Shown piece by piece: positions 1 through 12,100 of a stretch of DNA of 64,000 bases; the stretch's first letter is position 1, and the number at the start of each line of letters is the position of its first letter. The notes under the pieces were generated by a model, which was not told the origin of the DNA, ran no database searches, and saw only the letters and a list, made by a program, of their open reading frames with translations. Position numbers and translations under genes: made by a program. Origin of the DNA: Biomphalaria glabrata (lineage: Eukaryota; Mollusca; Gastropoda; Planorbidae); NCBI RefSeq assembly GCF_947242115.1, contig NC_074726.1, forward strand, positions 7,478,451 to 7,542,450. Reading direction: 5' to 3'.

Positions 1-216
1 TCCTTGAATTGTGTTGTCCTTGAATTGTGTTGTCCTTAAATTGTTTTGTCCTTGAATGTGTGTTGTCCTTGAATTGTGTTTTTCTTGAATTGCATTGTCC
101 TTGAATTGTATTGTCCTTGAATTGTGGTGTCCTTGAATTGTATGTCCTTGCATTATGGTGTCCTTGAATTGTATTGTCCTTGAATTGTGGTGTCCTTGAA
201 TTGTGGTGTCCTTGAA
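1..216. repeat. 16-bp minisatellite at the window edge
   Basis: About 13 imperfect copies of a 16-bp unit close to GTGTTGTCCTTGAATT run from the first base to about 216, where a SINE begins. The array is cut by the window start, so its full length is unknown. Confidence 0.9.
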
Positions 217-219
217 TTA

Positions 220-510
220 GGGGGCGTGGTGGTTAAGTTGTAAACCACTCGGCTTCTGAAACTGAAAGGTCTCGGATTCGAAGCTCTTTGAAGACTGGGG
301 ATATGAATTTGGCTTTTTTTTTTTTTTTGGAGGGGGGGGCACCCCTGAACCAAAAATCTGATGGACACGTGACATATTGTTGAGGAAAAAGAAAAGGAGG
401 TCGGTCGCCGTGCTGGCTACCCTCTTTAACCGTCGGCCGTATAAACTGCTGAACTTAACATCACATCTGCCCTATAGATGGCAAGGTCTGAAAGGAGTAT
501 TTCACTTTAC
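220..510 (+). repeat. tRNA-derived SINE, family A, diverged copy
   Basis: The tRNA-like head (GGCGTGGTGGTTAAG, then a GGATTCGAA B box) is followed by a 'gaagactggg' segment, a diverged 'gtgctggctaccctctttaac' segment and the diagnostic tail 'catctgccctatagatggc', 'aaggtctgaaagg'. Other copies lie at 2.8, 5.8, 8.8, 15.5, 24.0, 38.5, 39.5, 49.4 and 61.6 kb. The middle holds a T-run and a G-run, so this copy is old. Confidence 0.8.
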
Positions 511-1134
511 AAATGTCAACATAAGTCAGTTTTTGACACAAAAAGGCGCCAAAGTTGACATTAATCAGCTATTTAGTTGTTAGCGTCTGTCAAATATCAA
601 CGACTTTTAAGTCGTAAATATTTCTCGTTTTATACAACCGGAAGTATATACACCCCAAGGTTTTTTTGGGTTTTTTTTTCTTCGTTTTCATTTTAAAAAA
701 AAACTCTCCGACATTGCGTCCCGATTTCCCGCCTCATTAGTCAGACTTAACAGGACACCGAACACACCAAGACATTGTGAGGACATTTACGGTGGGAAAA
801 AAAAATGAAAGGAACTCACTAGACTTTCAGTTTCTGTCAAGGGACACAACACCCGCCATTTCTCTTTGTTCTCGCCAGTTGTCTGCCCGCTGAAATGACG
901 TGTCTTGACGTCGCTGGGACTAATTTGTTTTGTCAGCTTCATGTCAGAGCCAACTTGTACAAGGACTCTTTTTCTTGTCAATGCGAAATGTCACCTGTGG
1001 CCGCAATGACAGAGGATATAATTTGACATGTCACGATTTGTCATTTTGGCATAAGACATTACTTTTTTGTCAGAGTTACTAACCGGATATGGGCACGTCT
1101 TTCTGTTATATTTTCTATTCAATTATTTTAGCTA
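511..1134. other. no recognisable feature
   Basis: Unique-looking AT-rich DNA with short open frames only. I see no splice-bounded coding segment and no repeat. Confidence 0.5.
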
Positions 1135-1423
1135 TTACGCTACTGCTGAAAGGGTGGACTTCATGGAACGCACTAAAAGTTTGCGACAATATAATGGCGG
1201 TGAAGACAGTATAATTGAACGTAGATAGCTCGACAATTCAAAAACTGCAATAAAAGAGTTCTCAGGTAATTGCCTGTCCCCATTTAGTGGGACCAAAAAC
1301 TTTTTTTCACAAGGACTTACACACTTGAGGTAAACTCCGATTGGCTTGAGGGTACGAATGTCTACTCCTTCCAGAGTGCTCTGGCAAACGCGATGTGGTG
1401 ACTCAACTATCAAGTTCGACTGA

Positions 1424-1665
1424 CACTGGTGGTCGAGAGACCAAGTGCGCTTGAACTTGGCTTGGCTTGGCCCCCTAGACGGGGCTCGAGGTTCGACACC
1501 CGACTCGGGCAGAGTTGTGTTGTGCCTAAAGGCAGCACGGAAAACACACTCCTAGATACCCCCTCCCCCCCCCCCCACCGGTCCACAAATGAGATTGGAC
1601 CAAAAGCGCTCTGAGCATGCTATAAGCATGAAAGTAGCGCTATATAAAAGCTATAATAATATAAT
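1424..1665 (+). repeat. tRNA-derived SINE, family C
   Basis: A tRNA-like head with B box 'gaggttcgacacc' is followed by 'ggcagcacggaaaacac', a C-run, 'ggtccacaaatgag' and the tail 'gagcatgctataagcatgaa', 'agtagcgctatataaa'. The same tail occurs at 41640-41890 and, diverged, at 28660-28925. The tail ends in an (ATA)n-like stretch, as expected for a SINE 3' end. Confidence 0.75.
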
Positions 1666-1731
1666 AAGATAAGAAGATTCCACTCCAACTCAGCTCACGA
1701 AGCCTGGGCAACTTCATATACCGTCACTGCT

Positions 1732-1934
1732 CAGTGGCGTAGCTAGGGTGGGGGGGGAGGGGGGAGAATCTGAAAATCCCCCCGCGTCCCCACTTAAAGG
1801 GGGGGGGGGGAGCAAATGAGTGTTTTTTACATTATAAATTAAATATCTCGCAAAATGAAGGGGTCCTCAATGAGGTCAAGTCCCCCCCCCCCCCGGGGCC
1901 GCCAAAAAATGAAAAAATCCTAGCTACGCCCCTG
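1732..1934. mobile_element. non-autonomous hAT-type MITE with perfect target duplication
   Basis: The element begins CAGTGGCGTAGCTAGG and ends CCTAGCTACGCCCCTG, terminal inverted repeats of about 16 bp. It is flanked by identical 8-bp duplications (TCACTGCT at 1724-1731 and 1935-1942), the hAT target-site length. The interior is G-runs, C-runs and AT-rich sequence with no coding capacity. The perfect duplication points to a fairly recent insertion. Confidence 0.9.
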
Positions 1935-1942
1935 TCACTGCT

Positions 1943-2807
1943 TAGTTAGACTACCCAAAGTAAGCATCTGTCCTGTTTTATACTGCTATATTTTTTTAAA
2001 AAACCTCTTTTCAAAGGTACAGAACTCTAGGTAAAGTCCAACTAAATAATGGACCATTCTTAAAATAGACTTACGGCCCTTGTTAATTTGGTGGAAGCGA
2101 CTTAAAAATAATTTGAAAAAAAAAGACATAATGAAAAAACAACAACATTGCAGTCTCTAGCCAATACCTAATATAATTCAATATTGCTAAGATAATCCCT
2201 TTTAAAAATACCGGAAAGGTCAATAGTAATGACTTTAAAAGCCAGATAAAAAGGACTTCAAAACCCGAATATAACGATAAATATGTAGATTTGTTTATCT
2301 CGAGAGCTTATAATTAACCAGAAAATGAACTCAAACTCTAGATAAAATGACATCGAAAGCCAGATAAAATGGATTACACAGCAATGGATTTGAAAGCTAG
2401 TTACAACGATCTCAAAGTTAAACTTGAAGGTCCTTTAGCACCCTTGGTCGCCAAAATGCATTACATTACCAAAGGCACATATTTGTGATTGACCATACGC
2501 CACTCACTCCACTCCCAAAAAAAATTAACTTGAGCACCCCTCAAGGGCGTGAGCGTGGAATGGTGTACCCCCCAGTGGAACGAAACACAATAGCCTGTAG
2601 TGGTTTATGGGCGGGAAGCTGGAGGCGGGTAAGAGAAGTTATCAAAGAGAGATTGTCCCTTCACCCACTTTACACTAACCATTCCTTCCGCCGTAGAAAA
2701 AAACAACGAAATATGAGACAGTCAACGGAAAGACTGTTGCAAGATGTAGGCCTACATCATAATCAGAAGGGTCAAACCTTCTTAGTAAAAAAAAAAATAG
2801 AGTATAG
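1943..2807. other. no recognisable feature
   Basis: AT-rich DNA. One open frame at 2485-2841 (plus) runs into a SINE and shows no recognisable domain or splice boundary, so I do not call it a gene. Confidence 0.5.
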
Positions 2808-3085
2808 TAGGCCCTACCCTTTCAAACATTGCGATCTATAGGGCAGATGATGGTCATCTGCTTCTTTTGGCCAACGGTTAACGAGCAAGCAGGGTGTCAT
2901 GTGTCCAGCACAACGACAAACCACCTTTACTTTCCCCAACTAAAGTCAGGCACCCATTGGAGTTGGGTGGACTCAGGAGCGCCCTAAAAATCCCAATACT
3001 AAATAACCCCAGTCTTCACCGAGATTAGAACTCAGGACTTCAGGTTCGGAAGCCAAGCGCTGAACCACTCAGCCAGCGCACTCCA
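2808..3085 (-). repeat. tRNA-derived SINE, family A
   Basis: Read on the minus strand: head with 'GCGCTGGCTGAGTGGTTCAG' and a B-box-like stretch, then 'gaagactggggt', 'cccaactccaatgggtgcct', 'gttaaccgttggccaaaag' and the tail 'catctgccctatagatcgc'. Nearly full length. Confidence 0.85.
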
Positions 3086-3128
3086 AACCTGTCTCATTTA
3101 TTTTTACGTATTTTGGGTACCTTACATA

Positions 3129-3236
<108 letters not shown>

Positions 3237-3408
3237 CGCTATTACCGCTATATATATATATTTCTTTTTTTGTGACGGTACGCACCTGTATGGCGTACCG
3301 GCACCTATTTCAATGTGGGGAATATTTTGTTACTTTTCTTATCTACGTTTACTATTAATTTAGTTCAAAGTTAGGCAATCCATCACTGAGTAGCGGCACC
3401 TACTTTAA

Positions 3409-3411
<3 letters not shown>

Positions 3412-3464
<53 letters not shown>
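3412..3464. repeat. (AT)n microsatellite
   Basis: A second AT run of about 26 repeats, 180 bp after the first. Confidence 0.95.
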
Positions 3465-3468
<4 letters not shown>

Positions 3469-3929
3469 TAATAATTAATGGAGTAAGTGAGAGCAATGAA
3501 GCGTAATGAGTCATCACATCTTGCAACCTTCCGCGACACCTCCTTGGTAGAAACGTGTGTTGATGTGTGTTTTATATAGGCTGCACCACTCTGTGTTTGG
3601 GAGTAGCATCCCTTGTAACTGTTGTTGTCAACCAAGATGGCGTAAAATTAAACAGCTGATTTGGTGTCAATAGCTTATACCTAGAGTTTTGTTATTATTC
3701 GTTCATGTTAATCAACAAAGTGAACAAAAGAATAGGCCTACAGCTAGTGACTAAAGATGTGTGGATGCTAGAGAAAGAGTTTAGCCAATAAAGTAGGCCT
3801 ACTGGGATTCTGAACTCCAGTGTGATGACGATGCATCCATCATTCCATGTCACATCCAATCCGTGTGAAATTTGAGATTAATTAAGTAGACGTAGAATGA
3901 CCTAGATCTACGTCTTGATCTAAGTAATC

Positions 3930-4030
3930 AAATATTCAGAACGACACAAAGATAAAGACATAGTTCTTATTTCATATGCTAGGACAAATTCTTACAAGGG
4001 CTTCTTTTTCTCTAGTGCCATATTCCTTAC
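3930..4030 (+). mobile_element. LINE fragment, ORF2 C-terminal end (CR1/jockey-like)
   Basis: The plus strand reads HKDKDIVLISYARTNSYKG followed by FFFSSAI. It matches the better-preserved copy at 45250-45600 (HKDKGTFLVPYARTNLYKC). Such a tail is typical of the end of CR1/jockey-type reverse-transcriptase proteins. 5'-truncated and short. Confidence 0.6.
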
Positions 4031-5000
4031 AACTTGTACTTGGTTAATACTCAAACATAAAGAAAATTTTTGTTAGTTCCTTGAAAATTTAATTGACCGA
4101 CTTCCCCATCTTTCTCCAGTCAGGCCGTCGCGCTATCTTGGTCAGTATGTTGTGTCTCCTATGAGCCACTTAGTTTGAGAAACGCTGTCTCAACTTATAA
4201 AAAAGTGTAGTAGAAACAGAAAGAAAACTATAAAAATTTGTATTATATATTGCAATAGCCTGGGCAGATAACTCTCCTTGTTTTATTCTTCTTATAATTA
4301 TTTTATAATATTTTTTTTTTTAAATTTTATATCCAAGTTGTAGAATACGGGCTGTAATACATGCCAAGGTAGGGAACTCAACCAAATCAAAGGTCAGGCT
4401 TTTATTTGAGCGGTTACCTACCTTGGCTAGCAAGAAATAACGCTTTCTGGTAACGGTGCTTGGCTTATTGCTAATCCTCCATGCTAAATTTTTAAAATAG
4501 AAGAGGACCGTCAATAGAAATAGCCAGTATAGAGGATACGTAAAAATGTAGAGGCCTGTGCTGAGGTTTGTTCCGATATGTCGCGATGTAACAAAGTGAT
4601 GGGTCATGGAACTAGATAGGCGAACTTTACATATGAATGTTGAATACCATCCCCGCCCTCCCCCACTCAATCATTATGAGATAGTCCCACTGAGGTAAGG
4701 CTGTACAATGATGACTCAACTCTTCTAGAATTCATTACATCAAATCTTTCAGTGATACTTGATGCCCATTTCGTTCAGACAATATGATGAAATAATCAAA
4801 GAAAGGTGAAGAACCACTATCTTTAAATTTCTTCAAATTGCCAAAATGTGCCTTGAAGTTTGTTCACTTTATTGAATTATTGTTTTTCCTTCTTTAATGC
4901 ATGTACTCTAATGCGGCGTAATGCCATGCTATTGAATTTAGCCAAACCACTGGCATGAAATAATGATCGTCATAGTTAATTTTGTTTTAATTGTATAAAC
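4031..5000. other. no gene recognised; one lone hAT-like end
   Basis: AT-rich sequence. At about 4165-4183 'agtttgagaaacgctg' resembles a hAT right end, but no partner or duplication is visible. The 116-codon minus-strand frame at 4320-4670 has no recognisable domain. Confidence 0.4.
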
Positions 5001-5061
5001 CAGTGGTTTGCAAAAAAAAAGACCCCTTAGAAGTCGTTGTAGATCACTTTGGAGATCACTG
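5001..5061. mobile_element. very short hAT-like remnant
   Basis: A 61-bp segment beginning CAGTGGTTTGC and ending GATCACTG, flanked by near-identical 8-mers (GTATAAAC and GTGTAAAC, 7 of 8). The ends are hAT-like but only weakly inverted, so this is an internally deleted remnant if it is real. Confidence 0.45.
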
Positions 5062-5275
5062 GTGTAAACCATAAACACAATGTTTACATTTTGAGAAAGA
5101 ACAGTAAATTTCCAAATGTACTAAAAATAGTAGCTTAGGGAGTTCTAGTTCTTTTGTATTTTGGAGAGGACTAAAGAAAATAAGAAGAGATCATTCAATA
5201 AGTTTCAAGCTTCATGGTAAATCCTTTTGTGAATGTATAATTGAAATTGACTTATATTGTGTTGATAGTGTGTGT

Positions 5276-5345
5276 ACAATGTTTTTCAGATGTTCCTTCA
5301 GAAATGATTATTAGTTCTAAGCCCAGGTGACGGCAGCAGGCAGGG
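5276..5345 (-). repeat. SINE family B 3' fragment
   Basis: The minus strand carries 'ctgaaggaacatctgaa', the tail shared by copies at 14985, 20222 and 59720. It is 5'-truncated. A similar scrap lies at about 12296-12330. Confidence 0.45.
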
Positions 5346-5548
5346 CTCAAACTCTGGAACATCAATAATAGTCCAAAATGCATGCGACTCAAAGAGGCAG
5401 CCAAAGAAAGTTTTAAAGATGCATTATATATAGGGAAAAAAATATAAAAAAACAAATACAAAAATTTACATAAGGCCAAGTTCCATGACAGAGCAAGACT
5501 CAAGAACTTCAGTTTATGACTAATCATTTATAAAATTCAAGTGCCTCC

Positions 5549-5612
5549 ACCTGGATTTGAACCCATCATCTTTAAATGGGCAGCATATCTTTTAACTATT
5601 TCACCACTCTAA
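5549..5612 (-). repeat. tRNA-like SINE head
   Basis: On the minus strand a 64-bp stretch has an A-box-like 'agagtggtgaaatagtta' and a good B box, GGGTTCAAATCC, about 35 bp apart. The acceptor and D stems do not pair well, so I read it as a SINE head or dead tRNA rather than a working tRNA gene. Confidence 0.45.
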
Positions 5613-5699
5613 CCTTAATTTGTTTTTCAACAACAGTAGGTCTAAAAACATACATTAGAGACAACATACATAGAGCAAAAGGACAAATGTGGTTTTAGA

Positions 5700-7548
5700 A
5701 AAAGAAAAGGTTAAATTTTATTTAACATAGAGAATAATGTTACATGGAATATAAACAAAGGCAGGCTATGGAATGTAGGGAGGGTGGGGGATAAGGCTTT
5801 TGCTTCATATACATAAATATAGGAAAAGTTTCCCTTCCAGACCTAATGGTCAGTAGGGTACCCCAAAAGTCAGTAGGGTAGATGATGATTAGCTTTTCTG
5901 CTTAAGTAGCCAACGGTCATCTCCAGTGAGTAACACAATTAACACAGAGCAACCAATGGCCTTTACTTTCCCTCAAAAGATCAGGCACCAATTACAGCCA
6001 ATTAGACTGAAGGACCTGATAAAATTCTGAATAAAACATCAGACCAGGATTTGAGCTGAAGACCACTTGTTTTGAACCAGAGTGACCACCACATGACCAT
6101 AAAGCCAAGTGCATCAAGCTATTATATTAAATATTTCTATGAAAACATCTTCAAGTCAAAATGCCTCCAAGACATATACAAAAATAGTAAAAAATCTCAA
6201 TAAAAATGTAAGATATGTATTTATATATATAAAACAAATCATTTATATACATTAATGGTAATTGCGTTCCTGATTTAAAACAGAACTGAAGACTATATGA
6301 GGTAACTCCACAGTTGTTCCTTATTTAGACAAAGATCAAATTACCTTCACATCAACCTTTACTTCTGACAATCTATCAATTAAAACAAAAACTCTCTATT
6401 ATCATATACTTTGATTCAATTCAATAACAGTGCCAATACATTGTCACCATTTATTGAGTTTTCAATGCACAAAAACATGAAACTAAGCCCTAGTATTCAG
6501 GGAGGATAGAAAGGATCTACATGCTAGGCTTTCTTGCTGCATTAAATAACAAACAGACATACATAATCTGACATGTAATGGTAAATCATAAGATCAGTAA
6601 CATGAGTTAGATAACTCTACAACATTTTATAAGATGTTTCATGGTACATGTTAATGCATTTTTAAAACACCTCTTTTTATTCTCATAATTTCTACATGCT
6701 AGGAAATAATGGTGCTCAATTCAAATGAATATCAAACTATTCACTGGTTTACAGTAAACGGTACCCTCAGAACAAGGTACTAAATCTACACTTAAAATGG
6801 TAACATTATTTTAAAAAATGAACAAATTCTATTGTTGCAGAGTAGAATTACACCCAACCAAACCACATTTAACACTTTTCTGCTATTGTGCGACCTAATA
6901 TGTGAAAGGGGGGGCATATAGTTATTATCAAATTAAAATACAAGGAGTGTCAGCACGGAAGCACTGTTTATCTGAGACAAATGAAATGTGAGATTTTGTA
7001 GCTTATGAAAAAAAATAAATATAAAAAACATAACATGTATATGGCTAATGTTGATTATTGCTTCATCAAACATATAGTTGCTTGTTTTTTTTTTATCTCA
7101 TGATTACAAGTAACAAAAACTTAAATAGAGAACTGGTTGAAACATTAAATATAGCGGTTTGTAAACATTCCATTTCTTAATCATCTTTCACATCAACCAT
7201 CATTCAGTCTTGCATATTTTTATACTTAAAACCACAACACAGTCAACAAACAAAATCAAAATCAATTCTTTTTTTATATGTGTAAAAAATATGAGCTTCA
7301 ATAACAAACAAAAAAATAAAAAAATTATAAGTCAAATGACATAATGACATGAGATTTCAGTGAAGGCTCCTTAACCAGCTAAGATCTACTACAAACCTTA
7401 AACAAAATCATGTGTATATTACGTTTGTAAATCACAACACCATCACTAAAACAATATCATGTCAGGTTAGCTTGCAAACTTTTCAACAGGGAGACACATT
7501 TCCTCTTAAGGAAACTGTAACGGTCATGTAAGAGATGACAGGTGGCAT
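5700..7548 (-). other. probable 3' UTR of the MPP2/6-like gene
   Basis: About 1.85 kb of AT-rich sequence without coding potential lies directly after the MAGUK stop codon. A minus-strand AATAAA sits at 5717-5722 and other candidates near 6676 and 6450, so the true end is uncertain. An old SINE A copy (5830-6125) would lie inside the UTR if the distal site is used. This is inference from position and composition. Confidence 0.35.
5830..6125 (-). repeat. SINE family A, old copy
   Basis: On the minus strand the order of family A segments can be followed but every one is diverged: 'gttggctacttaag', 'aaagtaaaggccattggt', and near the window-left end a relic of 'aggtctggaagggaaac'. Confidence 0.55.
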
Positions 7549-9076
7549 CTAATGTATCCAGTTCACTGGCACCCACTGTTGTTTTGATGTCATCTCTGCC
7601 AAAGATTTCCTGAGCAGACGGTAGGTTTCTTCAAAGTTATCATTGACAATGATCTCATCAAAGTAGCCGTTAAATTTGCGCTCAATCTCAGCGCTTTCTT
7701 TGACAGTAGCAATAAAGTCATCTTCCTAAAAATCATTATGAAGAAAAAAAAATTAATTAACAATAAAAACCAGCTGAACACTACAGTGTTATATGATCCA
7801 GGCTATTTAAAGTTTAGGATATCAGGTTATCTTAAAAAATCTAAGCACTGAAGTATTTTGACACACTTAATTGTGAAAAGAAAGCAACCACAATAGTTAA
7901 CACCTAAGGGATTGACAATGTCATATCACATTAACATCATACAGAAAGAACTCTTTTTTTTCCCCCAGTAATTTTGATTCTAAGCTACTGATGGAGACTT
8001 TTTTTTTTTTTTTGATGGAGTTTTGTGCCATTCTACCAGTTTACTGATACCTTTGTTGAACAGAAGCTGTTAGTATTTACTTTACTTCTGACAATGATTA
8101 ATTAAAAAATAAAGGTGTGTGTTTCATGGAAGTATATGTTATTTTGTAATAGCAACAAAAGTTATAATGTATCAATCCCCTGTATGTAATTTAAATGTAA
8201 ACAGAATTAACACAGATGACAACAGAAATATTAACAATATGTTACTATCTAGTGAACAATTTATCTGTGAATGAATTGTCAGGGAACGATTTGTCGTGTG
8301 AACAAATTATTGTGAACCGACTGTTGGTGAACAAGTTGTCTGTGAGCCAGTTGTTGGTGAATAAATAGTCATGTGAACGAATGGTCGTGAACAAATAGTT
8401 GTGATCAAATTTTCATGTCCCCTTAATTGACTAATTGGTTACTTTTTAAAATCAATTCATGTCTGATAAATGCCAATGAACTAATTGTGCAAAGTTTCAA
8501 CTTGATCAGAGAATGTGTGTGACAGACAGAGTGACTTGATATTGGCTTTACAAAAAGGGGCAAATACACCATCTTGAGATGTCATAGCTTTGGTTTGTAC
8601 AACAAAAAAAAAAAAAAAAAAAAACTTATTTCACTATAAAGAAAAGAGCTAAGAACTTTGTGTTGGTAGCTGAAAAGTGCATAAAAATTATTACACGGTT
8701 AATTAAAATATTTTGCTTATCAATACTTTCATATTCTCTAGGCCAGACACACCAAAAAGCTTGCTATTTATGGATTAGCCTTCATGTCTGTTGGGGACAG
8801 GTCAAGGTGGTTGGGTCGTTGTGCTGGCTACATGACACCCTTGTTAACCATGGGTCACAGAAACAGATGATCTTTACGTCATCTGAACTATAGATTGCAA
8901 GGTCTGAACTTTACATTTTTTTAAAAACTACTCAGTGTATGAAAACCTCCAAATTGTTTCTATTGTCACATAAAATGTTGGAATAGACAAATGTTACTTA
9001 CACTCTTCAGCTCTACAGCACCTTTCATCTGAAAAATAAAAAGTATTATCTTAGTCTACAGCTTACTGAATCTATC

Positions 9077-9124
<48 letters not shown>

Positions 9125-12100
9125 CATGTAATTAGCAGTAACAGTGTCATTAAGCTATAGTAATAATCACAACAATATCTTAATTAGAAATTCCCAGCTG
9201 CATTATAATCAATATGCACAAATTAACGCAAGTATTTCAACTTACTCTGCCACCTCTGCGCCCTTCCTCGTACATAACCTTGAGAGCCTCTACACTAGGC
9301 GCGGCTATGAATACTATGTAAGGCATAAACTCCTGATTTTTTAAGATCTTCAGAGCCTGTAAAGTAAAGGGATGTAAATAGCAAAATAAATAAATAAAAA
9401 ACAATACAAGTAAGAAAAAGATTTTTTTTTAAAGTCAGTTACTTGTTTGTGAAGCTGATTATTTCTAGTAAGAAAGATTACTTTGATCTAAATAACTTAT
9501 GAATGATAAATTTAAAACAAGCAAGAGAAAAAAAAATACTTTTTAAAAAGCAAAGATTATCTAAGGGGAAGAACTGCTTATTATTGTCATCTAGCTCAAG
9601 AAGGCAGGTTTTAACTCCATTTCTGCTATAAAATACACAATTAATTAATCAATTACTACCAATTGATTGACTAATTATTGATTTTTCTTATATTATTGAT
9701 TCATGTGTTGTCATCGACTATGAATGATTATGCAAAATTTCAACTTGATCCAAGAATGGGTAGTGGGAGAAAAAAAACGTGACAAAAGGTAAAAAGGGAA
9801 ATGAATCCATGTATACATCTACATCTCTCATTAACTAGCATTTATTCCCCTTATTTCAATAGCAAATGCAATAATTAATTACCAATAATAAATTGAATAA
9901 TTGGTTAATTTTTGTTTATTGACTCATGTTTTGTCTGGTACAATGAATAATCGTGCAATGTTTCAACTTGATTCGATAAGGGGAAGTGGGATACAAACAA
10001 ATTTCAAACTTTTTACCAGAAGACAGTTGATATGAACTTTGTAAAAATGTAACATTTTTTTACCCCGCCAAGATTCTTCCCCTTCCCCCAAAAAAATTCC
10101 TGATTAAGGAAGCATATAAATATACAGAGTATATACACTTCTAATGAATTTTAGGCCTATGGATCTAGACTTACTTACTTACATTGGGCAAAATGTTTCT
10201 GAAATATTTATTTATTTAACTCATTATGGAATACATGTGGGAATACTTAAATCAGTATTACAAAATTACACATTTTTTTAGTGGCCTCAATAGTGGATAT
10301 GTTAATTTTAGAGTCTTAACATTTTCTAGACTTACTGAAGGGCTGACATCAAGAACACACATCTTGCCAGACTTGACCACATCCCAACATGAATCAATTC
10401 TAGTGCCATACAAATTAAAGTTGAATTCACCATACTCTATATATTTGTTTTCCAGGATGTCCCGCTCCATGGACTCCCGGTCAGTGAAGTAGTAGCCCTG
10501 GCCATCTACCTCTTTATCTCTAGGAGCTCTGGAAGTGTCTGAAACCAGGGAAAAATGAAAAAAAATTAATGAAAAAAATAAAGCAAATCAAGATTGAAGA
10601 CTCATTTTAAGACTTGAAAGAGTTTAATTATAACCCTTCTATAAGGATCTGAGACATGGGTACTATACAGAAAGCAACTAAGACTTTTTTTAATGCTTTC
10701 ACCTAGGATGCTTGTGCTCCATCATGCCATTCATGGGCAAAACCATACTACAAACAGCCATGTCCTTGCAAATGCAGGTATAGACAGTATAAAGGGACTT
10801 ATTATGGTCTGAAAGTTACACTGGGCAGGGCACGTATCCCGTATGGGGAAAGAGCGTATGCCACAAGCAGTCCTTATTGGTGAGCTTAAAGAGGTGCCCC
10901 ATAGAAACACTTTAAATACCATCTTAGGCACCAGCTTGCTTTAACTGACATAGACAAGAGCACCTGGCTGTAGGCATCTTTAAAACAAGACAGCTGGAGA
11001 TCATTTACAAAGGCCACAAGATACACATTTGAGACTAATTAAATGAAATGACTACATTAAAAGATGGCATAGCTGAGGTTTTTTTCTGAGTATATTGTGG
11101 GGAAACATTTAAGCTAATCCTAAAGTACTAATCAGATTCTTTGAATCATGGTCACAGCTGGCTTTTCAAGGCGAAGATTTGACTGCATAGCCATCTTCAA
11201 ATTTATAGGAAATGAGATTGCATTCAACTTTGAACTAGACTGTGTTATAGCATGGTGTTTAGATCCCTCTGCTTTATTCAACTTTATCTCTGAGCTATGT
11301 ATGTCAGTGGGCTAAACAAAATGCCAACTAGACCTACGTACTTCTGTTCCAAGGACATTCTGCTATAAAGTGTACAATTGTTTCATTCAGAACTATAAGA
11401 ACCATTACAGTTGAACAATAACACTAATAAAAGTTTGCCCCACACAAAATTTTAATTTATAAAAAAAAAATTTTGGTATGTTCATCTAAAGGTACATAAA
11501 CTAAAAGAATTTTTGTTTTCAACGCTACTTACGTGCTATAGGTGTGCCAAATCTTCTTGGGTCATCTTTGATCAGTCGCTCTTTCAGAGAACGGCGGCCA
11601 ACACCTTTGGCTCCTACCAAGACCAAAAATGGACGTTCAAAAGGTGCCATGCGTCGAACTTCTTCATAGACCATCACGTCAGCTTTGTCAAATTCTACAT
11701 TGTAAGAAACATACAGGGAACAAATATGTGATTTGTTATAACAAAATTTTTAAAAAAATAGTTTAGAAAGGTTTTAGACAATGCATTAGAACAAACAGAA
11801 AAACAAAAAAAAAATTAACAACTAAAATTTATTTGACAAAGTGTATGACTTCCTAAAGTTGAAATATTAATGAGTGCTTAACTCTTTATTATCCAATGAT
11901 TCATTGGTAGGGTGTGAATCAATTCAGCAAACTTGGACCAAAACAAAAAGATTTAATGTTACAGAATACTACATAGTTACCTTTGTTATCTCTAGAACTA
12001 TATTTAATTGTTTTCTTCTTTTTCTTGGTCAAACCACAAACTAGAGGAAAAAAAAACAACAAATCTAGCATTAAAAATACTTTCTCTAAACGTACATAAA

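Noticed and set aside
1135-1413. 92-codon minus-strand frame with a good internal donor (TGTGTAAGT)
   Set aside because: Only one plausible splice border; no acceptor, partner exon or domain. It stops right beside a SINE.
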